This document shows positions 50,656 through 60,603 of a stretch of DNA of 64,000 bases, piece by piece. Each line of letters starts with the position of its first letter. Positions within the stretch are counted from its first letter, which is position 1. The notes under the pieces are model-generated. The model worked only from the letters and a program-made list of their open reading frames with translations, searched no databases and was not told the DNA's origin. Made by a program: the position numbers and the translations under genes. The stretch spans positions 2,029,498-2,093,497 of the forward strand of contig NZ_LT721901.1 in the NCBI RefSeq assembly GCF_900157375.1, in the 5' to 3' direction. The DNA comes from Mycobacterium rhizamassiliense. Its GTDB lineage: Bacteria; Actinomycetota; Actinomycetes; Mycobacteriales; Mycobacteriaceae.

Positions 50656-52041
50656 ATGGGTCCGACTCGCCGGCGAAGATCCATTCAAGTATTCATCGGG
50701 TTAGCCGCGGTGGCGTTTGTCGCCGCCGTGGTCGCGGCGGCGATGTTCTTCACCTCGGCCGGGCACGGCGCCAACGGCACGCGGGCTTCGGTACAGCCGC
50801 CGCACCCGCCGACGGTGAAGCCGGGCATGGTGCCCGTGGCCGACAACGCCGAGACGCCAAGCGCGGGCGGGCTCGCGGCCGCGCTGGGGCCCGCGCTCGC
50901 CGACCCGAACCTGGGCAGCCTGGGCGGCCGGGTCACCGACGCCCTCACCGGCAAAGAACTCTGGCAGGTGGCCGACGGCCTGCCCTTGGTGCCCGCATCG
51001 ACCAACAAGGTGCTGACCGCGGCCGCGGCGCTGCTGACGCTGGACAGCCAGGCCCGGATCACCACCAAGGTGGTGGCCGGCAGCCAGAATCCCCAGGGGC
51101 CCGTCGTGCTGGTGGGTGCCGGTGATCCGACGCTGTCGGCGGCGCCACCCGGCGTCGACACCTGGTATCGCGGGGGGCCGCGCATCAGCGACCTGGTGGA
51201 ACAGATCCACCGCAGCGGCATGACCCCGACCGCGGTGCAGGTGGACACCTCGGCGTTCACCGGCCCGACGCTGGCGCAGGGCTGGGACCCGGCCGACGTC
51301 GACAACGGTGACATCGCGCCGATCGAGTCGGCCATGATCGACGCCGGGCGCATCCAGCCCAGCACCGTCAACTCGCGGCGGTCGAAGACCCCGGCGCTGG
51401 ACGCCGGGCGTGAGCTCGCAAAGGCCCTCGGCCTGGACCCCGGGGCGGTGACGATCGCGACGGCGCCGTCGGGCGCGCGGCAGCTGGCGGTGGTGCAGTC
51501 GGGGCCGCTGATGCTGCGGCTGTCCGAGATGATGGACCACTCCGACAACGTGCTCGCCGAATGCATCGCCCGCGAGGTCGCGGCCGCGATCAACCGGCCG
51601 CGCAGCTTCGCCGGCGCGGTCGACGCGGTGACCAACCGGTTGAGCAACGCGCACATCGACACCAGCGGCGCCGCGCTGCAGGACTCCAGCGGGCTCTCCG
51701 TCGATGACCGGCTGACGGCCAAGACGCTCGACGGCACGGTGCAGGCCGCCGCCGGACCCGACCAGCCGGCGCTGCGACCGCTGCTGGACCTGCTGCCGAT
51801 CGCCGGCGGCAGCGGCACGCTGGCCGATCGCTTCCTCGACCAGGCCACCAACCAAGGTCCGGCCGGCTGGCTGCGGGCGAAGACGGGCTCGCTGACCGCC
51901 ATCAACTCGCTGGTCGGCGTCGTCACCGACCGCAGCGGACGTGTCCTGACATTCGCCTTCCTGTCGAACGCGGCCGGCCCCAACGGCCGCAACGCGGTGG
52001 ACGCGCTGGCGAGCAGGTTGTGGACCTGTGGGTGCGCATGA
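50656..52041 (+). CDS. dacB: D-alanyl-D-alanine carboxypeptidase, S13 (PBP4) family
   Basis: A 461-residue penicillin-binding protein of the DacB type (Rv3627c family; same length). N-terminal signal anchor (about 10-33), a Pro-rich linker, then the catalytic domain with STNK (Ser115, Lys118), SDN in DHSDNVLA and KTGSL. It trims or cuts peptidoglycan peptides in the periplasm. AGGAG precedes the ATG; its stop overlaps the next ATG (ATGA). Confidence 0.92.
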   Translation: MGPTRRRRSIQVFIGLAAVAFVAAVVAAAMFFTSAGHGANGTRASVQPPHPPTVKPGMVPVADNAETPSAGGLAAALGPALADPNLGSLGGRVTDALTGKELWQVADGLPLVPASTNKVLTAAAALLTLDSQARITTKVVAGSQNPQGPVVLVGAGDPTLSAAPPGVDTWYRGGPRISDLVEQIHRSGMTPTAVQVDTSAFTGPTLAQGWDPADVDNGDIAPIESAMIDAGRIQPSTVNSRRSKTPALDAGRELAKALGLDPGAVTIATAPSGARQLAVVQSGPLMLRLSEMMDHSDNVLAECIAREVAAAINRPRSFAGAVDAVTNRLSNAHIDTSGAALQDSSGLSVDDRLTAKTLDGTVQAAAGPDQPALRPLLDLLPIAGGSGTLADRFLDQATNQGPAGWLRAKTGSLTAINSLVGVVTDRSGRVLTFAFLSNAAGPNGRNAVDALASRLWTCGCA

Positions 52042-53087
52042 CACCCGCTGACCTGACCATGGGTGACGCCGTCGACTGGCAATTCGCCGCCAGTGTCGGC
52101 CAGCGACTGGCCCGGCCGGGCCCGCTGTCCAGCGACTACACCCGCCGTCAGGTCATCGACGAGCTGGCCAGCTCGGCGGCGAAGGCCGAGCCGCTGGTGC
52201 GCGACGTGACGGGCTTGATCGCCGACGGCGGCATCCCGGCGGCCCGCGTCGTCGACCGCGTCGAGTGGGTTAGCGCCGCGGCCGAGTCGATGCGGCTGAT
52301 GGTGAACGGGGCCGAGAAGCCGCGCGGGTTTCTCACCGGCCGGATCACCGGCGCCCAGACCGGCGCGGTACTGGCGTTCGTGTCCTCCGGGATCCTCGGC
52401 CAGTACGACCCGTTCGCGGCCGACCGCGAGGGCTGCCTGCTGCTGGTCTATCCGAATGTCATCGCCGTCGAGCGGCAGCTGCGCATCGACCCCGCCGACT
52501 TCCGGCTATGGGTGTGCCTGCACGAGGTGACGCACCGGGTGCAGTTCACCGCCAACCGCTGGCTGACCGACTACATGTCGCAGGCGCTGGCGCTGCTGAC
52601 CCGGGACGCCGGTGACGACATCGGGCAGGTGGCCGGCCGGCTCGCCGACTACGTCCGCAACCGCGGGCTGGGCACCGGCGACGCCGACGGCGGCACGTCG
52701 GGCATTCTCGGCGTGGTGCGCGCCGTGCAGTCCGAGCCGCAGCGCGAGGCCCTGGATCAGCTGCTGGTGCTCGGCACCCTGCTGGAGGGCCACGCCGACC
52801 ACGTGATGGACGCGGTCGGGCCGATGGCGGTGCCGTCGGTAACCACCATCCGCCGCCGCTTCGACGAACGCCGTCACCGCAAGCAGCCGCCGCTGCAGCG
52901 CCTGTTGCGCGCGCTGCTGGGCCTGGACGCCAAGCTCGACCAGTACACCCGGGGCAAGGCGTTCGTCGACCACGTAGTGGGCAAGGTCGGCATGACACGG
53001 TTCAACGCCGTCTGGTCGAGCCCCGAAACACTGCCCCTGCCCGCCGAGATCGAAGAACCGCAGCGATGGATCGACAGGGTCCTGTAG
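52038..53087 (+). CDS. Zinc-dependent metalloprotease-like DUF2342 protein (Rv3626c family)
   Basis: A 349-residue cytosolic protein with HExxH in CLHEVTHRVQF (about 163-168) and a downstream LLEGHADHVMD glutamate helix, the pattern of gluzincin metallopeptidases. The family is labelled DUF2342 and is sometimes called F420-biosynthesis-associated. ATG 52038 overlaps dacB by 4 bases, and its end overlaps tilS by 22 bases, making dacB, this gene, tilS and hpt one likely operon. Proteolytic activity is inferred from the motif only. Confidence 0.87.
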   Translation: MTPADLTMGDAVDWQFAASVGQRLARPGPLSSDYTRRQVIDELASSAAKAEPLVRDVTGLIADGGIPAARVVDRVEWVSAAAESMRLMVNGAEKPRGFLTGRITGAQTGAVLAFVSSGILGQYDPFAADREGCLLLVYPNVIAVERQLRIDPADFRLWVCLHEVTHRVQFTANRWLTDYMSQALALLTRDAGDDIGQVAGRLADYVRNRGLGTGDADGGTSGILGVVRAVQSEPQREALDQLLVLGTLLEGHADHVMDAVGPMAVPSVTTIRRRFDERRHRKQPPLQRLLRALLGLDAKLDQYTRGKAFVDHVVGKVGMTRFNAVWSSPETLPLPAEIEEPQRWIDRVL

Positions 53088-54025
53088 CGCAGCTGCGCGC
53101 CGCCGTCGAGGGGTTCGCCCAGGCCTACGTGGCCACCGCGGAGCAATGGTGCGTGGCGCTGTCGGGTGGGCCGGACTCGTTGGCGCTGACCGCGGTGGCC
53201 GCCCAGCTGCGGCCCACCACCGCGTGCATCGTCGACCACGGCCTGCAGCCCGGCTCCGCCGAGATCGCCGAGACCGCCCGCGCCCAGGCCCTCGGGTTGG
53301 GATGCGTTGACGCACAAGTGGTTTGCGTGCGGGTGGGCAACGAGGGCGGGCCCGAGGCCGCGGCGCGCGCCGCCCGGTACGCCGCGCTGGGCGCCTACCA
53401 TATCGGCCCGATGCTGCTGGCGCACACGCTCGACGACCAGGCCGAGACGGTGCTGCTCGGCTTGGGCCGCGGCTCCGGGGCGCGCTCGATCGCCGGGATG
53501 CGGCCGCACGATCCGCCCTGGTGCCGGCCGCTACTGGGGGAGCGGCGGGCCACCACCCACGCCGCGTGCCGGGAGCTGGGCCTGACCGCCTGGCAGGACC
53601 CGCACAACGCCGACCCGCGCTTCACCCGGACCCGGCTGCGTGCCGAGGTGCTGCCGCTGTTGGAAGAGGTGCTGGGCGGCGGGGTCGCCGAAGCGCTGGC
53701 GCGCACCGCGATCGCGCTGCGCGAGGACACCGAGCTGATCGACGCGCTCGCCGCCGCGGCGCTGCCCGCGGCGACCGAGGGGACCGGGCTGCAAGTGCGG
53801 GCGCTGGCCGGCCTGCCGGACCCGGTCCGGCGCCGGGTGATCCGCGGCTGGCTGCTGGCCGGCGGTGCGACCGGGCTGACCGACAAGCAGATCCGCGGGG
53901 TGGACGCGCTGGTCACCGCGTGGCGCGGGCAGGGCGGGGTGGCGGTCGGATCCGCGCTGCGCAACGAGCGATTGATCGCGGCGCGGCGCGACGGCGTCCT
54001 CGCCATGCATCGCGAACCGGTATAG
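53066..54025 (+). CDS. tilS: tRNA(Ile) lysidine synthetase
   Basis: Modifies C34 of tRNA-Ile(CAU) to lysidine so it reads AUA; essential. The 319-residue product has the PP-loop SGGPDSLAL (about 34-42) and the conserved [13 protein letters not shown] and [12 protein letters not shown] motifs; it is the short actinobacterial form without the large C-terminal domains. ATG 53066 overlaps the previous gene by 22 bases. Confidence 0.93.
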   Translation: MDRQGPVAQLRAAVEGFAQAYVATAEQWCVALSGGPDSLALTAVAAQLRPTTACIVDHGLQPGSAEIAETARAQALGLGCVDAQVVCVRVGNEGGPEAAARAARYAALGAYHIGPMLLAHTLDDQAETVLLGLGRGSGARSIAGMRPHDPPWCRPLLGERRATTHAACRELGLTAWQDPHNADPRFTRTRLRAEVLPLLEEVLGGGVAEALARTAIALREDTELIDALAAAALPAATEGTGLQVRALAGLPDPVRRRVIRGWLLAGGATGLTDKQIRGVDALVTAWRGQGGVAVGSALRNERLIAARRDGVLAMHREPV

Positions 54026-54087
54026 AAATGCCTTCGAAATCAGGCCCGCCGTTGGTTGTTCGGCCGCAGGCGTGGCAATCTGTGGGC

Positions 54088-54690
54088 GTGGCCCAGATCC
54101 CCACGGCGATCACCCCGGCGCAGCCAGCGGACCTGTACCCGGGGGACATCAAGTCTGTGCTGCTCACCGCTGAGCAGATTCAGGCGCGCATCAGCGCGCT
54201 CGGCGAGCAGATCGGCAACGACTACCGCGAACCTGCCGAGCAGACCGGCCAAGATCTGCTGCTGATCACCGTGCTCAAGGGCGCCGTGATGTTCGTCACC
54301 GATCTGGCCCGCGCGATTCCGCTGCCGACGCAGTTCGAATTCATGGCGGTCAGCTCCTACGGTTCATCGACGTCGTCGTCGGGCGTGGTGCGCATCCTCA
54401 AAGATCTGGACCGCGACATCAACGAGCGGGACGTGCTGATCGTCGAGGACGTCGTCGACTCGGGCCTCACCCTGTCGTGGCTGCTGCGCAACCTGAAGAG
54501 CCGCCATCCGCGCTCGCTGCGCGTGTGCACGCTGCTGCGCAAGCCCGACGCGGCGCGGGCCAACGCCGAGATCTCCTACGTGGGCTTCGACATTCCCAAC
54601 GACTTCGTGGTCGGCTACGGCCTGGACTACGACGAGCGCTACCGCGACCTGTCGTACATCGGCACCCTGGATCCGCGGATCTACCAGTAG
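54088..54690 (+). CDS. hpt: Hypoxanthine-guanine phosphoribosyltransferase
   Basis: Purine salvage enzyme making IMP/GMP from base and PRPP. The 200-residue product has the PRPP-binding motif [13 protein letters not shown], the flexible loop [10 protein letters not shown] and the C-terminal [17 protein letters not shown] 54088 ([12 protein letters not shown]) fits the homologue start; ATG 54028 would add 20 residues. It ends 1 base from the lpqG stop. Confidence 0.93.
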   Translation: MAQIPTAITPAQPADLYPGDIKSVLLTAEQIQARISALGEQIGNDYREPAEQTGQDLLLITVLKGAVMFVTDLARAIPLPTQFEFMAVSSYGSSTSSSGVVRILKDLDRDINERDVLIVEDVVDSGLTLSWLLRNLKSRHPRSLRVCTLLRKPDAARANAEISYVGFDIPNDFVVGYGLDYDERYRDLSYIGTLDPRIYQ

Positions 54691-54691
54691 C

Positions 54692-55444
54692 TCAATCCAA
54701 CTCCCACACCGCGGTCACCGAGAAGCTCATCATCTGCTGGCCGGGCTCCAGCGGGACCGCGGCCGCCATGGCCTTCGGCGGCGCGGGCGGCCCGCCGGCG
54801 ACCAGCCCGGCGCCGGGGGCCTCCGAGATGGACAGCACCCTGCCCAGCCGCAGCCCGGACAGCTGCGCGTACTGGTCGGCCCGGTTCTTCGCGTCATTGA
54901 ACGCCCGGGCCCGGGCATCCTTGACCAGCTGCGAGTCGTCGGCGATCGAGTAGCTGACCGAACTGATCCGGGTGGCGTCGCCGCCGGTGCCGACGATCAG
55001 CGCCAGCATTTTCGACGCGGCGTCGGTCGGGTGGATCTTGACCCGGATGGCGTTGGTGGCGCGGTAGCCGGTGATCGTCGCGGTGCCGTTGGGCTCCGGG
55101 TTGCCGTACTGCGGCGACATCGTCACCTCGGTGGTGGCGATGTCCTTGCGGTCCATCCCGGCGCCGACAAGGGCGTTGATGACCGCCTGCTGACGGTCGT
55201 TGGTCTGGTTCATCGCGGCCGTGACGTCGGGGGCGGTGAATTCGATCCCGACGTCGGCGGTCAGGGTGTCCGGGACGCCCTGCACCTGCCCGGACCCCAG
55301 CACGGTCACCTGGCGCGGATTCGCGCCAGGGGCCGGTGCGGCATTGTGCTTGTCGCACGCCGACACGGTCGCGGCGGCCAAGCAGGCCGCAGCAACCGCA
55401 ATCGTCCAGCGAGCGAGCCGTTTTGCGTTTCGTGCGATCGCCAT
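54692..55444 (-). CDS. lpqG: SIMPL-domain lipoprotein LpqG
   Basis: A 250-residue lipoprotein: signal peptide with lipobox TVSAC (Cys30) after MAIARNAKRLARW, then a SIMPL (DUF541) domain of two repeated alpha/beta units (VTVLGSGQVQGVPDTL at its start). Start ATG 55444. Family members are periplasmic and often linked to oxidative stress or outer-envelope complexes; LpqG's function in mycobacteria is not known. It follows the small membrane gene by 8 bases on the same strand. Confidence 0.9.
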   Translation of the reverse strand: MAIARNAKRLARWTIAVAAACLAAATVSACDKHNAAPAPGANPRQVTVLGSGQVQGVPDTLTADVGIEFTAPDVTAAMNQTNDRQQAVINALVGAGMDRKDIATTEVTMSPQYGNPEPNGTATITGYRATNAIRVKIHPTDAASKMLALIVGTGGDATRISSVSYSIADDSQLVKDARARAFNDAKNRADQYAQLSGLRLGRVLSISEAPGAGLVAGGPPAPPKAMAAAVPLEPGQQMMSFSVTAVWELD

Positions 55445-55452
55445 GCCTGACC

Positions 55453-55689
55453 CTAGCCCGCGCGCTCCTCCCGCCAGCCGTCGACCAGCTTGCAGGCATG
55501 GACCGTGATACGCGACAGCCAATGTGCAACCATCGCCATGACGATCAGCTGTGGAATCATCACTGCGAGAGGGAGATTCGTGGCCAAGCTCACCCAGATC
55601 AACGCCGGAGTCGCCACCGGGGCGATGATCAGGCCCGCCAGCATGCCGAGCACGTGCGGCGCGTTCGTCTGGCTGCAATGGCCGTTCAT
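55453..55689 (-). CDS. Small two-helix membrane protein
   Basis: A 78-residue protein with two hydrophobic helices (about 13-35 and 39-57) and a charged C-terminus. Its ATG overlaps the stop of the P450 gene (ATGA), so it was translated with it. No family recognised. With the P450 gene frameshifted upstream, its translation by coupling may be impaired. Confidence 0.65.
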   Translation of the reverse strand: MNGHCSQTNAPHVLGMLAGLIIAPVATPALIWVSLATNLPLAVMIPQLIVMAMVAHWLSRITVHACKLVDGWREERAG

Positions 55690-56934
55690 CGGAATTCACC
55701 CAGCCGGATGGGGAGCGCGGTCAGACCGCGCATCAACACGCTGCCTCGATATCGCAGAATGATGTTGTCGTCCAACGAAATGTGACCGAATCGGGCCAGT
55801 AGTCGGCCGATCGCGATCTCGCCCTCGAGCCGCGCCAGGGGTGCGCCCAGGCAGTGGTGGATGCCGTGTCCGAACGCGAGGTGCGGATTCGTTGCCCGGG
55901 TCACGTCGAGGCGATCGGGGGCGTCGAACTGGCGCCAATCGTGGTTGGCGCCGAGCAGCGCCACCAGCACCAGCTGGCCCGCCGGGATCTCGACGTCGCC
56001 GACCCGAACCGGCTCGGTGGTGATCCGCGTGGTCGCGGTGTTGAGCGGGCTCTCGAATCGGAGGAACTCCTCGACCGCGGTCGGCAGCCCCGTCGGATCG
56101 GCACGCAGCGCCGCGAGTTGAGCGGGGTTGCGTAGCAACGCGAGAACCCCATTGCCGATGAGATTCACCGTGGTCTCGTATCCGGCCACGATCAGCAGGA
56201 ACGAGGTCGCCACCAGCTCGCTGTGGGACAGCCGGTCGTCGACGTCGGATGCGTGCACCAAACGCGCTCAGCACATCGTCACCCGGCCGTGCGCGCTTCT
56301 TGTCGATCAGCGCGGTCAGCAGATTGACCAAAGCGTCTTGTACGGTGGCCAATTCGGCTGGGTCGGTGCTGGTGAGCATCGGTTGGACGCGCATTTGAAA
56401 CTCATCACGATCGTCCGGTGCGACGCCCAACAACTCCCCGATGACGCCGAGCGGCAGCTGCACCGCGTACGACTTCATCAGGTCCACCACTTCGCCCGCC
56501 GCGGCGGCGACCGCGATGTCGTCGAGCAGCTCGTCGGCGATCGCGACGATGTCGGGTCGCATCTTCTGCACACTGCGAACGGTGAACGCCTTGGCCACGA
56601 GTTTGCGCAGCCGGGTGTGGTCCGGCGGATCCTGTTGCAACATATGCTCGTTGAGTAGCGCGGTGTTCGGGCTCTGGATGCCCCACGGGACAAGGTCGGT
56701 CAGCCGTCGCCAGTTCTTGCTCAGCCGCGGATCGTTGAGTGCGGCGCGTGCCTCGGCGTAGCGAGTTATCAGCCAGACGTCCGTCCCGCCCCAGATTGTC
56801 ACGCGATGGGCCGGCCCCTGTGCGCGCAGCTCTCGATACAGTGCGTGTGGATTTTGGATGAATGCTCGGCCCAGCCGCGGCGAGTTCTGCACCGCCACAA
56901 GGTCTTCATCGAGCTGCTGTTCGTTGACGCTCAT
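55686..56934 (-). pseudogene. Cytochrome P450 gene disrupted by a single-base frameshift
   Basis: Two frames together make a complete P450 of about 415 residues. The first part (from ATG 56934, MSVNEQQLDEDLV) runs well to PGDDVLSAF; the second begins LVHASDVDDRL in the next frame and contains the I-helix GYETT, EEFLR of the ExxR motif, and heme loop AFGHGIHHCLG. Removing one base from the AAA at 56260-56262 joins them (DDVLSALVHASD). This is either a recent inactivating insertion or a sequencing error in a homopolymer. The family looks like bacterial class I CYP107/CYP105-type enzymes; substrate unknown. A regulator gene lies 70 bases upstream. Confidence 0.85.
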
Positions 56935-57004
56935 GCCTCGAATACTGCGACGGCCAGCCGCGGCTATCCAGGACGCGTTGTTCCTGGTTGTGCGACACCC
57001 AGGA

Positions 57005-57817
57005 TCAGTCGGCGACCAGGCGACGCAGGCCAGCTTCCGAGGGCGAGCCGGGCTCGGCCCAATAGGTGATCAGCGTGTGACCGGTCGCCGGGATCGTCAA
57101 CTGCTGATAGTTGAGATTCAGCACGCCCACCTGGGGGTGGTTGATTCCCAATTCGCCCGCGACGCTGTGTTTGACGTCGTGGCGCTCCCAGAGCCGACGA
57201 AACCGGGGGCTTTGCTCGATCAGGTGGTCGACCAGGCTGACCAGTGCGGGATCGGGACGCTGGCCGTACGTCGCGCGAATCAGCCGGACGGCCCAAGCCG
57301 TCGACAGCTTCCAGTCGAGGTACTGGTCCGGTGAGTTCGGATCGAGAAACAGTTCCCGAATGGTGTTGACCCCGACCCGCAGGTGCGGTGACAACGCCTC
57401 GGCAAGTCTGTTCGCGACGACCACGGTCATGCCGGGATCGACGATGAACGCGGCAACCCGCCCGAATCCGTCGAGCAGGCCGTCGATGCGGGGATGCAGC
57501 TCCCGCAGCGGCGCGATACGCCCGCGGGCCGACTGATGCTGCATGAGGTTTCGCATGTAGGACACGGCGTCGTCGTCCAGGCGCAGCGCCCGGGCGATGG
57601 CGTCGAGCACCTGATCCGACGGATGGTCTTCCCGGCCCTGCTCGAGTCGCAGGTAGTAGTCGGTGCTGATGCCGGCGAGTATCGCGACTTCCTCCCGGCG
57701 TAGCCCGGCGACCCGGCGCCGGCCGCCCGCGGGCAGGCCGACGTCGGCGGGCTGGACCAGGCTGCGCCGCGCGCGCAGGAACTGTGCCAGGGCGGATCCT
57801 CGGGCCAAGTCGGTCAT
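57005..57817 (-). CDS. XRE-type transcription regulator with MmyB-like ligand domain
   Basis: A 270-residue regulator: N-terminal helix-turn-helix (RREEVAILAGISTDYYLRLEQGR, about 40-62) and a C-terminal PAS-like MmyB domain that binds fatty-acid-like ligands in this family. Start ATG 57817; a GTG/ATG further upstream (57862) is less likely. Such regulators usually control an adjacent oxidoreductase, here the P450 gene downstream on the same strand. Confidence 0.88.
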   Translation of the reverse strand: MTDLARGSALAQFLRARRSLVQPADVGLPAGGRRRVAGLRREEVAILAGISTDYYLRLEQGREDHPSDQVLDAIARALRLDDDAVSYMRNLMQHQSARGRIAPLRELHPRIDGLLDGFGRVAAFIVDPGMTVVVANRLAEALSPHLRVGVNTIRELFLDPNSPDQYLDWKLSTAWAVRLIRATYGQRPDPALVSLVDHLIEQSPRFRRLWERHDVKHSVAGELGINHPQVGVLNLNYQQLTIPATGHTLITYWAEPGSPSEAGLRRLVAD

Positions 57818-58232
57818 CGGCCTCCGTCCCGCGCATCCCGGACAACCCGCTTCGAGCAGCATATCCAGCTGTTAGCTGGGATCAGAACCCGCGTCCGGTC
57901 GGTGCTCAGGGTATTCGATCTCGCCGCACCGGCGAGCAAAGCCGGGGAAACGCGGAGGCGGCTTCGCTGGCAAATTTTCGCGGCTGTCCTAGGAACCACA
58001 TATTTGTGCCCGCATATCTCCAAATATATTTGATTGCAGCATCTTTCATGCGAAGCGCAAATACTGCGGGAATTCGACCAGCAACATGAACAATCGCCGA
58101 CTCGCCAGTGAATTGGCCAGTCGGGAGCTGTCAATTGTCGGCGGGGCTCGCCTAACGTGACCAGGCGTCTGATTCAGGGGCCGGGCTCGGTCGCTGAAAG
58201 TTGTTCAATGGGAACATTTTTGAGGAGTAGAT
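57818..58232. promoter_or_regulatory. AT-rich intergenic region upstream of the PE remnant and regulator
   Basis: A 415-base stretch with no gene. It is much more AT-rich around 57970-58060 and contains the inverted repeat ATATTTG (58000-58006) / CAAATAT (58021-58027). AT-rich tracts of this kind are typical targets of Lsr2. A good ribosome site (TGAGGAG, near 58220) remains in front of the truncated PE gene. Confidence 0.5.
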
Positions 58233-58388
58233 ATGCCATTCCTGATCGCGCAACCGGACATGCTGGATGCGGCTGCCGGTGAGCTGCACGGCATCAACGC
58301 CGCGTTGCTGGAGGGAAATTCGGCCGCGGCCATTCCGACGACGGGAGTGGTTCCGGCCGCTGCGGATGCGGTGTCGATATTGACCGCC
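58233..58388 (+). pseudogene. Truncated PE-family gene (PE32 remnant)
   Basis: The first 52 codons encode the N-terminal half of a PE domain (MPFLIAQPDMLDAAAGELHG ... GVVPAAADAVSILTA), then the similarity stops and the frame runs on through sequence that belongs to the 3' end of the opposite-strand dehydrogenase until a stop at 58574. A whole PE domain is about 95-100 residues and ends with a YxxxD/E secretion signal, missing here. Position next to lpqG and orientation match PE32 of M. tuberculosis, whose partners PPE65-esxW-esxV are absent. A deletion joined the PE gene to the dehydrogenase region. Confidence 0.8.
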
Positions 58389-58411
58389 GACCCGAAGCCG
58401 ACGTGCTCCCC

Positions 58412-59428
58412 TTATGGCGTGACGAGAATCTTGCAGTGCCGCTCGGGGTCGGCGAGGTCGTCGAAGGCCGCGCCGACCCCGTCCAGGCCCACCTCTCCGG
58501 TGATCATCGGTGCGGCATCGATGTCGCCCTCGGCGAGCGAACGCAGCGACTCGGCGAATTCCTCGAAGGTGTAGGCGAGCACGAATTGCACGTTGATCTC
58601 TTTGGCAATCGCAAAGAACGGGTGCACGGCGTCGGCCTCCATGCACACCCCGGCCACCACCAGCCGGGTCCCCGGCCGCGCCCGGCGCAAGACGTCGTCG
58701 ATGATTCCCGGCACCCCCACCGCCTCGAACACCACCCTGGCTTTCACCGAATCGAACGGCGACCCCTGCGCCGGGTCCAGCACCTGGTGCGCACCCATCG
58801 CGGTGGCCAGCTCGCGCCGCTTCGGTGAAAAGTCCGCTGCCGCAATACTTTCGACACCGCGCGCGCGAAGCATCGCGATAATCGCGATTCCGATCGGGCC
58901 GCAACCGATTACCAGGGCGGTCTCGCCGCGCTCGATGTTCGACTTGTTGACGGCATGCAAACCCACCGCCAGAGGTTCGGTCAACGCGGCATGCGTGTGG
59001 TCGAGGCCGTTGGGGATGGGCATCAGCAGGGGGGCGGACAGCAGCATCCGCTCGGAGTAGCCACCGAGCGTGCTGTTGCTGTAGACGATCGGCTCGGCGC
59101 CCTTGGCGGACAACAAGACCGGTAGTGACGTCACCAATGTTCCGGCAGGATGAGTCTCGGTGTCCGGCCCGGCTTCCAGTATCTCGGCGCTGAACTCGTG
59201 ACCCATGAAGACGTCTCGGGCCAGATCGACCTCGATGCCACCGCCACTACCACCGGCCGCCTGCGCGCTCATCGTCAAGACCTGGTCCCCGTGGGCGGCG
59301 AAATGCAGGTCGGAGCCGCAGATTCCGCACGAGCGCACCGCCACCAGCACCTGGCCGGGTCCGGGCACCGGATCCGGCACGTCCTCCCGGTAGACCATCC
59401 GGCCATCCCTCAGCACCGAGGCGCGCAT
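58412..59428 (-). CDS. Zinc-binding alcohol dehydrogenase (MDR family)
   Basis: A 338-residue medium-chain dehydrogenase. The catalytic zinc residues are in SCGICGSDLHF and GHEF, and the nucleotide site in VIGCGPIGIA. The four-cysteine structural zinc loop is missing: the region after HGDQVL has no cysteines and a Gly/Ala-rich insert instead. ATG 59428 overlaps the stop of the monooxygenase by one base (TGATG), so it is the last gene of ephA, LLM, ADH. Probably oxidises an alcohol or diol in the same pathway as EphA. Confidence 0.9.
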   Translation of the reverse strand: MRASVLRDGRMVYREDVPDPVPGPGQVLVAVRSCGICGSDLHFAAHGDQVLTMSAQAAGGSGGGIEVDLARDVFMGHEFSAEILEAGPDTETHPAGTLVTSLPVLLSAKGAEPIVYSNSTLGGYSERMLLSAPLLMPIPNGLDHTHAALTEPLAVGLHAVNKSNIERGETALVIGCGPIGIAIIAMLRARGVESIAAADFSPKRRELATAMGAHQVLDPAQGSPFDSVKARVVFEAVGVPGIIDDVLRRARPGTRLVVAGVCMEADAVHPFFAIAKEINVQFVLAYTFEEFAESLRSLAEGDIDAAPMITGEVGLDGVGAAFDDLADPERHCKILVTP

Positions 59429-60603
59429 CAGTTCGCCCCGCCCTGCTGCTCGCCGACGTGCTCGGTGATGGCCTTCACCACGGCCTCGCCCGCGCGGCCG
59501 ATCAACTGGTCGCGATGGGTTTTGGCCCATTCGTGCGACGAGCGTGCCGCCTCCAGCTGGCCCTTGAAGTGGGGAATCACTTTGCGGGCCAATAGTTCGT
59601 AGCAGTGGTATGTCGCCTGGGGCGGGGCCCAGTCGTGGCCGAGGATCAGCAGCGTCCCGAAACCGCCCGACCGCTCAAGCAGGTCCTCGATGTGGGCGAT
59701 GGCGTCCTCGGGCGTGCCGATGCAGCAATTACCTGCGGCCGCATAGCTTTCCACGAATTCGTGCGCCGACTGCTCGCCGTCGACGCTGTTGGCCAGCGGC
59801 ACGAAGCCGGCCGCGCCGAAGTAGTTGGCGAAGTCCTGCAAGCCGTAGGTGCAGTCCTCGATCGCCTGCTCGCGGGTGTCCGCGACGTGCATGATGCTCA
59901 GCACCCGCCAGTCGGCGCGGTCCGGTTCCTCGCGGCGGGCCTTGGCCGCCTGCTCGCGCACCACGTCCCAGGTGGTTTCCAGGGCGGCGAACCCGCCGGG
60001 AACCGACATCGACAGCGAAAGCAGCGACGTGCCCAGGGTTCCGGCCAGCCGCGGCCCGGACGGGGAAATCATTGCCGCCGTTGAGATCTCCGGATACGGC
60101 GAGGTGTAGGGGCGGATGTGCAGCTGCGCGTCGCGCAGGGTGAACCAGTCGGAGTGGCGGTCGATCCGCTCACTGGGCCCGGCGCGGAACAGCGCCAGGA
60201 TCGCCTCGAGGGACTCCTGCATCATCCGTCGCTGCTCTACCGGATCGATGCCCATCATGTAGGCGTCCGACGGCAGCGCGCCGGGGCCCGTCCCGAACAT
60301 GACGCGGCCGCGGGTCAGGTGGTCCAGGAGCACCCAGCGGTCGGCCACCATCAGCGGATGGTGATACGGCAGCGAGACCACTCCGGTGCCCAGCCGGATG
60401 TGCTTGGTCCGCTCGGCCGCCGCCGCGATGAACACCTCGGGGCAGGCGATCAGTTCGTAGCCACCCGAGTGATGCTCACCGAACCACGCCTCGTCGAACC
60501 CCAGCCGGTCCAGGGCGACGACGCGTTCCATGTCGTATTCCAGTGCGACCGTGGGGGATTGGCCCACCGGGTGGAAGGGTGTGATAAAGACCCCGAACTT
60601 CAT
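59428..60603 (-). CDS. Luciferase-like (LLM) flavin-dependent monooxygenase (Rv3618 family)
   Basis: A 391-residue TIM-barrel oxidoreductase using FMN or F420. Conserved features: KFGVFITPFHP start, WFGEHHSGG, GTGVVSLPYHHPL and the RGRVMFGTGPGALPSDAYM stretch. The ATG at 60603 overlaps the ephA stop (ATGA). Substrate unknown; pairing with an epoxide hydrolase and an alcohol dehydrogenase suggests stepwise oxidation of a hydrophobic compound. Confidence 0.9.
   Translation of the reverse strand: MKFGVFITPFHPVGQSPTVALEYDMERVVALDRLGFDEAWFGEHHSGGYELIACPEVFIAAAAERTKHIRLGTGVVSLPYHHPLMVADRWVLLDHLTRGRVMFGTGPGALPSDAYMMGIDPVEQRRMMQESLEAILALFRAGPSERIDRHSDWFTLRDAQLHIRPYTSPYPEISTAAMISPSGPRLAGTLGTSLLSLSMSVPGGFAALETTWDVVREQAAKARREEPDRADWRVLSIMHVADTREQAIEDCTYGLQDFANYFGAAGFVPLANSVDGEQSAHEFVESYAAAGNCCIGTPEDAIAHIEDLLERSGGFGTLLILGHDWAPPQATYHCYELLARKVIPHFKGQLEAARSSHEWAKTHRDQLIGRAGEAVVKAITEHVGEQQGGAN

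Noticed and set aside
58389..58574. Continuation of the PE reading frame
   Set aside because: From about 58389 the codons show no PE or other similarity and mostly lie opposite the dehydrogenase 3' end, so this part is not counted as a gene.
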